A stretch of DNA of 64,000 nt from JANQGG01 sp964642175. GTDB taxonomy: Bacteria > Bacteroidota > Chlorobiia > Chlorobiales > Chloroherpetonaceae. Positions 44,038 through 52,153 of this stretch are shown here, piece after piece; within the stretch, counting starts at the first letter, position 1, and each line of letters starts with the position of its first letter. The notes beneath the pieces were generated by a model. The model ran no database searches. It was not told where the DNA came from and saw only the letters and a program-made list of their open reading frames with translations. The translations under genes were made by a program, and so were the position numbers. The DNA is taken from NCBI GenBank assembly GCA_964642175.1, contig CAZXOK010000001.1:558001-622000 (forward strand), read 5' to 3'.

Positions 44038-45618
44038 TCACCAATCTTTTAAGAGTTCAAGTGCTTCATCCTGCAAAGCTTCTATTGAACTTGTCGATTG
44101 GGTATAATTCATAGCCATCAGCGAAAACCCGATCCATTTACCGGTTGAAGTTTCCAAATAACCGGAAATGGTTCTAACAGATGAAAGATAGCCGGTTTTG
44201 GCGTAAATATTTCCCTGTAACGATGAACGTTTGAACCGATTCTCCAATGTGCCATCCACACCGCCAATCGCCAGGCTTTGACGAAAGTCCTCAAACATCG
44301 ATGAAGCATACATATACTTGAGCACGCTTAGCAATGCCATAGGTGAAACCAGGTTATGTCGCGAAAGACCGCTGCCATCTTTGATACGATATTGATTTTC
44401 ATCAGGGTGGACTAAAGCTAAAAATTGATTAACAACGCTTAATCCTGAATCTTGTGATGCTGTTTGGGTGAGTTCTTTTCCTAAACTCCGCAAAACCTGC
44501 TCAGCTGAAAAATTATTGCTTTCTTTGTTGATATATCTCAGGATCTCCAGCAAGGTTGGCGAATGAAAAGTTGCCAATGATTCAAGTGTATAATCCGGAT
44601 ACGCTTCGTTGGGTTTGATTCGACGGGGTGAGCCGGAGATGGCCACGCCTTTTTTTTGCAGGGTTTCTTTGAGCATGGTCAGAAAATACAAAGCCGGCTG
44701 CTCGATGGCAATAGGCTCAGAGACACTTCTGGCGTCCAGTGGCAGATCGCCCGAAATTAAGATATTATTGGTGCCAAACTGCCGGGTGATTCGCAGGGTT
44801 TTTTCTATGCCGGAAGCTGTAGTGGATGCCTGGTTCAGAATAACAAAAAACGATGTTTCCAGAGAGGTTTCCACGATAGGCGGCTCACCAATGGTTTTAG
44901 CCGGAAATACTTCCACATCCAGCATATTTTCATTAAAAGAAAGCGCTGATGCCGGAGAGGCCATGGCGTAAAGCATGTCTTCGAATTCCCAGGTGCTCAC
45001 ATAGTCGCCATCTCCGCCCCTGAAATCCATGGCAAAATCAGAAACTTGAAACTCACCATCGTCGCCAATCAGATCACCGTTGATCATGACAATGTTTTTT
45101 TGAAGCAGAGAGTCGCCCAGCGCTTTAAAAAGCAGGGTGGGTTCATCATCCAGCCAGTAGCTGCTGATACAGGGATGCCCGTTACTTTGTATCAGAAGAT
45201 CGCCATTGTATATAAAGGATCCTGACTCATGCCGCGAGGTTAAATATGCGTTGAGCTTGTAACGATAGTCGGGTTTCAGGTAATTGAGGGCTGCGGCTGT
45301 GATAACCAGCTTTAGGTTTGAAGCCGGCAGGAAATTCTTTTCTGCATTGAGCGAATAAATGGATTTGTTATTTGTGAGGTCATAAAACTCTACGCCCCAA
45401 AAAAAATGATTGGGCGACTTTTTTTTAAATATATGATTGAGTTTTCTTTGCAGTTGTTTCTCATGTAACGCCTTTTTTTTAAGGACCTCTTTTGGGGTGC
45501 TGGCCGGCAGGGAAGTGTTGAAAACAAACCAGCTGCAGATAATCCAAAACCATAACATATAATGGCCTTTGGTCAACCTGTTTTTAAGAATTGGTGCTGA
45601 GGGCGTTTCGTTTTGCAT
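44038..45618 (-). CDS. dacB: D-alanyl-D-alanine carboxypeptidase/endopeptidase (PBP4, S13)
   Basis: Periplasmic peptidoglycan hydrolase of 526 residues. The catalytic motifs are SNLK (in LPASNLKLVITAAAL), SNN (in KESNNFSAEQ) and KTG (in YAKTGYLSSV). The large insertion domain of class C PBP lies between the first two. An N-terminal signal segment (LWFWIICSWFVF) follows basic residues. ATG 45558 is another start, but the upstream one supplies the positive n-region, so I kept it. Confidence 0.93.
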   Translation of the reverse strand: MQNETPSAPILKNRLTKGHYMLWFWIICSWFVFNTSLPASTPKEVLKKKALHEKQLQRKLNHIFKKKSPNHFFWGVEFYDLTNNKSIYSLNAEKNFLPASNLKLVITAAALNYLKPDYRYKLNAYLTSRHESGSFIYNGDLLIQSNGHPCISSYWLDDEPTLLFKALGDSLLQKNIVMINGDLIGDDGEFQVSDFAMDFRGGDGDYVSTWEFEDMLYAMASPASALSFNENMLDVEVFPAKTIGEPPIVETSLETSFFVILNQASTTASGIEKTLRITRQFGTNNILISGDLPLDARSVSEPIAIEQPALYFLTMLKETLQKKGVAISGSPRRIKPNEAYPDYTLESLATFHSPTLLEILRYINKESNNFSAEQVLRSLGKELTQTASQDSGLSVVNQFLALVHPDENQYRIKDGSGLSRHNLVSPMALLSVLKYMYASSMFEDFRQSLAIGGVDGTLENRFKRSSLQGNIYAKTGYLSSVRTISGYLETSTGKWIGFSLMAMNYTQSTSSIEALQDEALELLKDW

Positions 45619-45664
45619 ACATCCTGCTTGTTATGGTCAGAAAAAAGTGCAGCAAGAGTTGATT

Positions 45665-45703
45665 TAAAAAAAAAACGCCTAAATCCCAAGAAGGATTCAG
45701 GCG
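45665..45703 (-). terminator. intrinsic terminator after the TPR lipoprotein gene
   Basis: On the minus strand CGCCTGAATCC and GGATTTAGGCG form an 11-bp stem with one mismatch, followed by a run of ten T residues. It lies 29 bases after the TPR stop and upstream of PBP4. Confidence 0.88.
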
Positions 45704-45732
45704 ATAATTTTATTAAAAAATTGGTAGCTGTA

Positions 45733-46869
45733 CTAGCGTAAAAGCTGCTCAATCTGCTGAACATTCTGCGCCTGGCTTGGGTCGGACTTGGCCAGTTCTA
45801 CATATTTTCTAAGATACTTTTGCACGGTGCTGCTTCTGAGGCTCATGCCTTTTTTCTGTAACACAGATGCCATGTTAAAGTAACCCATCGCATAATCGGG
45901 GAATTTGTCGATCAGGTACTGCATTTCTTTTTGGGCTTGAGACGTTTTTCCTTTTTCAGCCAGAAGCATGGCATAGTTGTTACGAACTGTTTTGTTGCCC
46001 GGATTTTTTTCCAACGCTGTCTGATACACTTTTAAAGCTTGACGGCTTTGCCCTGATTCATCATAAGCAGCAGCCAGGCGAACATACACTTCGGCGTTGT
46101 TTGGATTGGCTGCACTGGCATCTTTGTATGCAGAAATTATTCCATTATAATTTGGTTTGCCTTTGGAAACTTTGGCTTTTGAGCGGTAAGCCTGCTCAGT
46201 GTAGTAGGCGGCCTGGTAGACCTGCTGCGGGTCGGCGCTTCCTCTGCCGGCAGCTTCACGATACCAGCGCATGGAGTTTTTAAACACACTAATGGCTGAG
46301 TCGACCTGAGCAATTGGGTCCTGGCTCTCGTTCATAGTAGCCTGCAAGTAAAATCCATAGTTAAACAATGCCTCGGCATAACGGGAAGGGAAATACTGCT
46401 TGATGTTTGAGGCATAACTGATAGCAGCCGTATAATTTTTCATGTTTTTATTACAAACCACCAGGCCAACATTAAAGTTGTTGTAAAGGTTTTGCAGGGA
46501 ATCTTTCATTTCAGGTGCAAACGGTGGTTTGGGAAGTTTACTTAGGCCAATCTGATATTGCTCGATGGCTTTGTTGAACTGGCCAATACTTTGAAGAATG
46601 ATGCCATAATTATAGTAAGCATCAATGTTGGATGTATCTGTTTCAATAGCATCCATCGAGAGTTTAATGGCTTCAATTTTAAGTTCATCAATTTGTTTTT
46701 GCAGCTCAGGACCGCCTTCGCCTAAATCAATTTTTCGTTGCAGTTCCTGGGCCTGTCCGATTTTTTCACCGGCAGCCGACATTTTAATGACAGACTGTTC
46801 ACGAGGAGTACCGCAGGCGGCAACCAGCAACAATGAGATGATCCATAAAAAAGCATTTCGCTTAAACAT
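45733..46869 (-). CDS. TPR-repeat lipoprotein
   Basis: 378 residues. A signal peptide ends in a lipobox (LLLVAACG) so Cys 19 is lipidated. About six TPR repeats follow (for example DAYYNYGIILQSIGQFNKAIEQYQIGL and AEVYVRLAAAYDESGQSRQALKVYQTAL regions). It is a protein-protein adaptor, probably periplasmic or outer-membrane attached. It lies just downstream of the pseudouridine synthase gene (13 bases). Confidence 0.9.
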   Translation of the reverse strand: MFKRNAFLWIISLLLVAACGTPREQSVIKMSAAGEKIGQAQELQRKIDLGEGGPELQKQIDELKIEAIKLSMDAIETDTSNIDAYYNYGIILQSIGQFNKAIEQYQIGLSKLPKPPFAPEMKDSLQNLYNNFNVGLVVCNKNMKNYTAAISYASNIKQYFPSRYAEALFNYGFYLQATMNESQDPIAQVDSAISVFKNSMRWYREAAGRGSADPQQVYQAAYYTEQAYRSKAKVSKGKPNYNGIISAYKDASAANPNNAEVYVRLAAAYDESGQSRQALKVYQTALEKNPGNKTVRNNYAMLLAEKGKTSQAQKEMQYLIDKFPDYAMGYFNMASVLQKKGMSLRSSTVQKYLRKYVELAKSDPSQAQNVQQIEQLLR

Positions 46870-46882
46870 TTTGGTGGCTCCT

Positions 46883-47692
46883 TTAAGAAGTTTTTGGTTT
46901 TAATGGTGTGTGATCAAATTCTAAAGAAACTGTTTTGTAAAGTGACTTTACTTCTTTGGTTGTCAGATATCGCCAGTGGCCTAACCTGAGTTTTGCTGGG
47001 GTGAGCCCGGCATAGGCTACCCTATTGAGCTTTTTAACGGTAATGCCAAAAGACCAGAACATCCGATGTACCTGATGGTTTTTGCCTTCATGAATAGACA
47101 GCCAGACATGAAAACCATCATCAATAATTTTAGCTTTGCAGGGACTGACTCGCTCACCAGTATCCTTTAAATGAAACCCCGATTGAAATTTTGACATGAC
47201 TTCAACAGGCACCTTCTGATCCAATGTAGCTACATATTCTTTGGCTACACCGTAGGAAGGATGGGTTAATCGATAGGTAAGCTCGCCATCATTGGTGATT
47301 AATAACGCACCGGTGGTGTTGCGATCCAACCTGCCAACCGGAAAAACCCGTTCTTGAATGGTGATAAGGTCTAAAACATGTCTCCGATTTCGTTCATCAG
47401 AGGTGGTTGTAACGGTATCTTTCGGTTTATTGAGTAAAATATAAAAATTTTGATTGGTTTCATGCAGTGCTTTTCCTTTTAGCTTAACGATATCGGTTTT
47501 TTTATTGATTTTTAAACCCAATTCAGTTACAATTTTTCCATTTACTGTAATTGCCCCGCTGGTGATCAGTTCATCAGCTGCGCGTCTTGAGGCCTCGCCG
47601 CAACTGGCAATAAACTTATTTAAACGAACCTCATCTGTTTTGATCGGGGTTGCTCGTTTTTTACGCGTGGTTTTTGACTTGGGTTTAAGCAT
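46883..47692 (-). CDS. rluB: RluB/RsuA-family rRNA pseudouridine synthase
   Basis: Converts a uridine of rRNA to pseudouridine. The basic N-terminal tail (about 20 residues) and S4 domain (RLNKFIASCGEASRRAADELI) lead to the synthase domain with the catalytic Asp in PVGRLDRNTTGALL, and YILLNKPKDTVTT before it. Its end matches family III. RluB, RluE, RluF and RsuA are close relatives; RluB is favoured because scpB is the adjacent upstream gene, a common arrangement. The gap to scpB is 23 bases. Confidence 0.88.
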   Translation of the reverse strand: MLKPKSKTTRKKRATPIKTDEVRLNKFIASCGEASRRAADELITSGAITVNGKIVTELGLKINKKTDIVKLKGKALHETNQNFYILLNKPKDTVTTTSDERNRRHVLDLITIQERVFPVGRLDRNTTGALLITNDGELTYRLTHPSYGVAKEYVATLDQKVPVEVMSKFQSGFHLKDTGERVSPCKAKIIDDGFHVWLSIHEGKNHQVHRMFWSFGITVKKLNRVAYAGLTPAKLRLGHWRYLTTKEVKSLYKTVSLEFDHTPLKPKTS

Positions 47693-47715
47693 ATTTGGTT
47701 CTGCAATAGCAGGTT

Positions 47716-48414
47716 TTACTCTTGATCGGCGTTCGGATTATCTACCAAGACAATTTTTTCAGGTTCATTCGGATTGAATTTCAACATATCCTGCTCCTGA
47801 TTTTCTTTCAGTAGCTCTTCAATCTCACGGGGTTTGGGCAGATCGTCCAGTGAGTAAAAATTGAAATAATCCAGGAAATGCGCCGTGGTACCATACAGTA
47901 ATGGTTTTCCGGGTGAATCGGCCCGCCCGGTTACTTCAATCAACTCTTTTTCCAATAGCATTTTTACCACGTAATCCGAGCCTGTACCGCGGATCTGCTC
48001 AATTTCGGGTTTGCTGATCGGCTGCTTGTAGGCCACAATAGATAATGTTTCCAGGGCAGATTGTGAGAGACGGCGTTGCAACTTTGGCTGAATGAGCTTT
48101 TGTATAGTAGTGTGAAATTGTTTTTCGGTCAAAAAACGATACCCGCCGGAAATTTTATGGATACGAAACGTGCGGCCGGTTTCCTGGTAGCTGCTATTAA
48201 GCGCTGAAACCAATTCATCCAAAACAGATTTAGTTAGCATTGGTGCTTCGCATGCTTTTTGGATCATGGAATAGGACAAGGCTTCATCACTTGAGAAAAT
48301 CAATGCCTCAATTTTTTGCATCAGATCTTCTTTGTCGAACTCATCTAATTCGGAGGCCCGGGATTGCGGCTCTCTGTTTTGTTCTGTATGTTCTTGCTGT
48401 TGCAGCTGTGACAT
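47716..48414 (-). CDS. scpB: segregation and condensation protein B
   Basis: Winged-helix subunit of the SMC-ScpAB complex. The 232 residues include two winged-helix domains with the conserved LSQSALETLSIVAYKQPISKPEIEQIRG and KELIEVTGRADSPGKPLLYGTT. N- and C-terminal tails are acidic. scpA is not in the window. It precedes rluB on the same strand and diverges from the hydrolase gene at 48507. Confidence 0.95.
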   Translation of the reverse strand: MSQLQQQEHTEQNREPQSRASELDEFDKEDLMQKIEALIFSSDEALSYSMIQKACEAPMLTKSVLDELVSALNSSYQETGRTFRIHKISGGYRFLTEKQFHTTIQKLIQPKLQRRLSQSALETLSIVAYKQPISKPEIEQIRGTGSDYVVKMLLEKELIEVTGRADSPGKPLLYGTTAHFLDYFNFYSLDDLPKPREIEELLKENQEQDMLKFNPNEPEKIVLVDNPNADQE

Positions 48415-48506
48415 TACGTTTAAATCCGGTCGCGATTTCTAAACCGATAAAATAAAAAAACCATCCCACAATAAGCAGGACTTTAAGCATTAATTTGAAT
48501 AATCCG

Positions 48507-49166
48507 ATGAACAAACCCAAACCAGCTAAACAAACCAAATCTCTTATTTTTCCCGGGCCCGCTGGAAAACTGGAAGCTCTTCTGAACCCGCAACATTCGC
48601 CACGTTTTTTAGCGGTTGTATGCCATCCTCACCCACTTTACCAGGGCACCATGCATAATAAAGTGGTGGTTTCGGCCGCCAAAACTCTCTCAGACCTGGG
48701 TGGTGCAGTGCTGAGGTTTAATTTTCGCGGGGTTATGGCCAGTGACGGTGCTTACGGGGAAGGTATCGCCGAAGAAGCAGATGTGGATGCGGCGATTGAT
48801 TTCTTAACAGCTGAATACTATCAACACCGCTTGCCACTGGTGGTGTGTGGGTTTTCTTTTGGAGCCTGGGTTGGTCTGAAGCATGGGGCCAAAGATGAGC
48901 GTGTTAATTTCCTGATCGGCCTGGGGTTGCCTATACGCATGTTCTCGGCTCAGGATTTCATGGGGTCACCGAAACCAAAACTGGTGGTGTGGGGCCAGGA
49001 CGATGAGCTTTGTCCGCCCGAAGATATTGCCTCGTTATCCAAATCCCTGGCTGAGCCGAAAACCATTCATGTGGTCCCCGAAGCCGATCATTTTTTTACG
49101 GACAAACTGCATGTGATGAACAGGCATATCGAGGCTTGGATCACTAAAGAATTTGGCCAGGCTTAA
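48507..49166 (+). CDS. COG2945-type alpha/beta hydrolase
   Basis: About 219 residues. VVCHPHPLYQGTMHNKVV and LRFNFRGVMASDGAYGEG match the dienelactone-hydrolase-like COG2945 family. The nucleophile elbow is GFSFGA, and the C-terminal acid and His are in VWGQDDELCPPEDI and PEADHFF. Substrate unknown. The frame opens at a TTG (48495), but ATG 48507 is used here. Confidence 0.88.
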   Translation: MNKPKPAKQTKSLIFPGPAGKLEALLNPQHSPRFLAVVCHPHPLYQGTMHNKVVVSAAKTLSDLGGAVLRFNFRGVMASDGAYGEGIAEEADVDAAIDFLTAEYYQHRLPLVVCGFSFGAWVGLKHGAKDERVNFLIGLGLPIRMFSAQDFMGSPKPKLVVWGQDDELCPPEDIASLSKSLAEPKTIHVVPEADHFFTDKLHVMNRHIEAWITKEFGQA

Positions 49167-49167
49167 G

Positions 49168-49815
49168 TTATAATGCTTTTCTTAACCGAAAAGACAGTAC
49201 CTGAGGCAGGGCATTGTTTTCATCACGAGCCTGCCAATCTTTTTCTCCCAAAAATTCAAACCCGGCGTCTTGAGCGGCTTGTTTGTACTCGGCCAGGGTA
49301 TGCACAAAAGAGGGGATCGTGATATCAGTTTTTTCCTTTGGATCATAGAAAGAGGCTGATTTGCCCATGGCCTGTCGTTTGGGATGGTATTCACAGACCA
49401 GCATCCACCCCGAAGGTTTAAGCGTACGGCAGCACTCTTTGAATAAAGAGCTGAGATCCCGGATATGCTCTAATACCAGCGACACAACTATGGCATCGAA
49501 ATGATTATCCAAAAACGGCCAGGGTTCCAGAATGTTATGATGCACCAGCCAAACATGTTGTGGCAAGGGTTTTCGCTTAGCTTCTTCGAGCATCTTTTCA
49601 GAACCATCTACCCCTGTGACATTTTCAGCTACAGAGGCCAGCTTTGACAGGTTCAACCCACTGCCACATCCCAGATCCAGCACCTCATCGCCAGTGATGT
49701 CTTTCAGATAGTGCTGAACCACATCATGGGCCACATCCCTGGTGGGATTACGGGCGCTATCGTAAGTGGCCGCCCATCGGTTATGCGCCTCATTTATGTC
49801 CTGATGATTAGTCAT
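49168..49815 (-). CDS. class I SAM-dependent methyltransferase
   Basis: About 215 residues. The SAM-binding loop is VLDLGCGSGLNL; DGSEKMLEEA and VVSLVLEHIRD follow. It resembles the UbiE/Methyltransf_11 group, with no substrate hint. The longer frame reaches 49881 inside ligA. ATG 49815 overlaps the ligA stop by eight bases and gives a normal N-terminus (HNRWAATYD close to the start). It is probably co-transcribed with ligA. Confidence 0.88.
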   Translation of the reverse strand: MTNHQDINEAHNRWAATYDSARNPTRDVAHDVVQHYLKDITGDEVLDLGCGSGLNLSKLASVAENVTGVDGSEKMLEEAKRKPLPQHVWLVHHNILEPWPFLDNHFDAIVVSLVLEHIRDLSSLFKECCRTLKPSGWMLVCEYHPKRQAMGKSASFYDPKEKTDITIPSFVHTLAEYKQAAQDAGFEFLGEKDWQARDENNALPQVLSFRLRKAL

Positions 49816-51844
49816 TATCAATCCTGGATTTGAATTCGGTTTCATCAATGATTTGAATGCCGAGTTTTTGGGCTTTTTCAAGCTTGCTTCCTGCCGATTC
49901 CCCGGCTACCACCAGCGTAGTTTTTTTACTTACTGAACCGGTTACTTTTCCGCCATGCGCTTCTACCAGTTCTTTGGCCTCGTCGCGCCCAAGCGACTCC
50001 AGCGAGCCGGTAAAGACCACTGTTTCATTGGAGAAGGATTGGGGGAGCGATGTTTCTTTTTTCTCAACCTTAAACTGAACACCGGCTTGTTTAAGCTTTT
50101 GAAGAAGGGTTTGGGCATGCGACTTTTGAAAGTAGCCGGCAATGCTTGTTGCGATAATCCCGCCAATATCTTCGGTTTCGCTGAGGGCTTCCGAAGAGGC
50201 TGCTTTAAGGGCATCGAGCGATGGAAACTCGCGGGAAAGCGTTCTGGCGGTTGAGAGCCCTACATGGCGAATCCCCAACGCATAAATCACCCGGTCGTAG
50301 GGCCGGGTTTTACTTTTCTCTATAGCATCAATCAGGTTTTGGGCTGATTTTTCAGCAAAACGTTCGAGTGGTAGCAGATCCTCTTTTTTTAGCATGTAAA
50401 GATCGCCGGGATCTACAATAAGCCCGGCATTGATAAGCTGTTCAATAACAGCTTCGCCTAAATGATCAATATCCATGGCATTGCGCGCAGCAAAATGCAC
50501 CAGGCGGCCTTTTACTTGTGCCGGGCACGAGGCTTCATTAGGGCAATACCAATTCACTTCATTGTCTGGTTTTACAAGCTTGGTTTGGCAAGAGGGGCAG
50601 GTTTTCGGCGCTTCTAAACGCTGAGCGCTCGCAGGACGTTTTTCCAGGACCACAGACACTACTTTAGGGATCACATCCCCGGATTTTTCTATGATCACCC
50701 TATCGCCAATTCGAACATCCAGCCGATGGATCTCATCGAGGTTATGCAGGGTAGAGCGTGAAATGGTAGAGCCCGAGAGCTTTATTGGTTTAAGGTGTGC
50801 CACCGGGGTAATGGTACCGATCCGACCCACCTGGAACACCACATCTTCCAGAATGGTTTCGGCCCGGCGTGCGGCAAATTTATAGGCAATGGCCCAACGC
50901 GGACTTTTACTGGTTGCCCCTAAAACCCTCTGGTGCCGCACATTATTCAACTTGATCACTGCCCCATCAATTTCATAGGGCAGGCTATCGCGCCCGGCTT
51001 CCCATTTTTCCAGGTAGCTGAAAATCTGATCATGCCTCTGGCAGAGCTCGTTTTTTTTTCCGGTATGAAATCCCAGCCTGGCCAGCAGGTCAAGCCGCTC
51101 GAAATGAGTGACATCTCCCAGGGTGTCGGCATCCAGGTAATAAGCCACCATGGTGAGCCTTCGGCGGGCCACTTCACGCGAGTCCTGCTGTTTGAGCGTG
51201 CCTGCTGTGGCATTGCGAGGATTCTGGAACTGTTCGTCTTCATCGCGTTCGCTGTTGAGCATGTCAAAATCAGCCTTGGTCATGAATACTTCACCGCGTA
51301 CTTCAAACTCGCCCTGGTTTAAACCTACTATGATCTCATCTTCGGGATGTTGGCGAAGCCGAAGCGGGATGGTTGGGACAGTTTTGAGGTTGGCGGTGAT
51401 ATCATCGCCCTGCGAGCCATCGCCACGGGTAGCGCCCTGAACCAGCATCCCATTCCGATAAACGAGGCTAACGGCAATGCCATCGTATTTAAGCTCGGCC
51501 ACATACTCGGTACTATGGATGCCTTCTGCCATAAGTCCTTTTTCGACACGGGCTAAGAAATCCTGGAGCTCCTGTTTGGAATAGGTGTTTGAGAGGCTCA
51601 TCATACGGTTTCGATGCTGAACGGTCGGGAAGGTTTTGGTGATCTGGCCACCGACGCGCTGTGAGGGGCTATCGGGCGAGATAAGATCGGGGTAGGCTTT
51701 TTCCAGGTCAATCAATTTCTGGAGCATCATATCAAAATCGTAGTCCGAAATGGTGGGTTGGGCCAGCACATAATACTTGTAATTGTGCTCATTGATCTCA
51801 TCACGGAGCTGCTGGATATTGGTTTCAGCCTCGGCTTTTGTCAT
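49808..51844 (-). CDS. ligA: NAD-dependent DNA ligase LigA
   Basis: Seals nicks in replication and repair. The 678 residues contain the Ia domain (YYVLAQPTISDYDFD), the adenylation Lys in ELKYDGIAVSLVY, the OB-fold, the Zn finger CPSCQTKL with CPNEASCPAQVKGRL, the HhH domain and a C-terminal BRCT (VVFTGSLESLGRDEAKELVE). It is full length. The methyltransferase follows with an eight-base overlap. Confidence 0.98.
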   Translation of the reverse strand: MTKAEAETNIQQLRDEINEHNYKYYVLAQPTISDYDFDMMLQKLIDLEKAYPDLISPDSPSQRVGGQITKTFPTVQHRNRMMSLSNTYSKQELQDFLARVEKGLMAEGIHSTEYVAELKYDGIAVSLVYRNGMLVQGATRGDGSQGDDITANLKTVPTIPLRLRQHPEDEIIVGLNQGEFEVRGEVFMTKADFDMLNSERDEDEQFQNPRNATAGTLKQQDSREVARRRLTMVAYYLDADTLGDVTHFERLDLLARLGFHTGKKNELCQRHDQIFSYLEKWEAGRDSLPYEIDGAVIKLNNVRHQRVLGATSKSPRWAIAYKFAARRAETILEDVVFQVGRIGTITPVAHLKPIKLSGSTISRSTLHNLDEIHRLDVRIGDRVIIEKSGDVIPKVVSVVLEKRPASAQRLEAPKTCPSCQTKLVKPDNEVNWYCPNEASCPAQVKGRLVHFAARNAMDIDHLGEAVIEQLINAGLIVDPGDLYMLKKEDLLPLERFAEKSAQNLIDAIEKSKTRPYDRVIYALGIRHVGLSTARTLSREFPSLDALKAASSEALSETEDIGGIIATSIAGYFQKSHAQTLLQKLKQAGVQFKVEKKETSLPQSFSNETVVFTGSLESLGRDEAKELVEAHGGKVTGSVSKKTTLVVAGESAGSKLEKAQKLGIQIIDETEFKSRIDND

Positions 51845-52153
51845 GTTGAAAAGATGGATAGAAGTAGAATGATTAACAGGTTGCCATTACTCAGCATGAA
51901 AGATAGGTAAATGGCAGCCGTGTCACCAAAATTTGAAAGAGTTATTCCACAAGAGATCAGAGACTGATGAGCTCCAGCAGGGAAATCCCCATCCATGGAC
52001 AGATCAGCCTGAAATAAAGTTGTCTTTCTAAAAAATCATATCTCTGCCTATTTATGTTTGGCTTCTGAAATTTCTTAACTTCCCTGCAAGTAAGATAATC
52101 CACCAAAACGGGGGATATGATTTTCAGAAAAGATTAGTTGGTTTAATTCAATT
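51845..52153 (+). other. 309-base divergent region between ligA and alaS
   Basis: No ORF or RNA gene. A TATGTTTG at 52053-52060 fits the Bacteroidota -7 element, but no TTG lies about 19 bases upstream, so the alaS promoter is not secure. Confidence 0.45.

Noticed and set aside
48341..48490. Minus-strand frame starting MLKVLLIVGWFFYFIG upstream of scpB
   Set aside because: It has a membrane-like start but overlaps the scpB coding region by 74 bases in another frame and ends in low-complexity Arg/Thr; probably a shadow frame.
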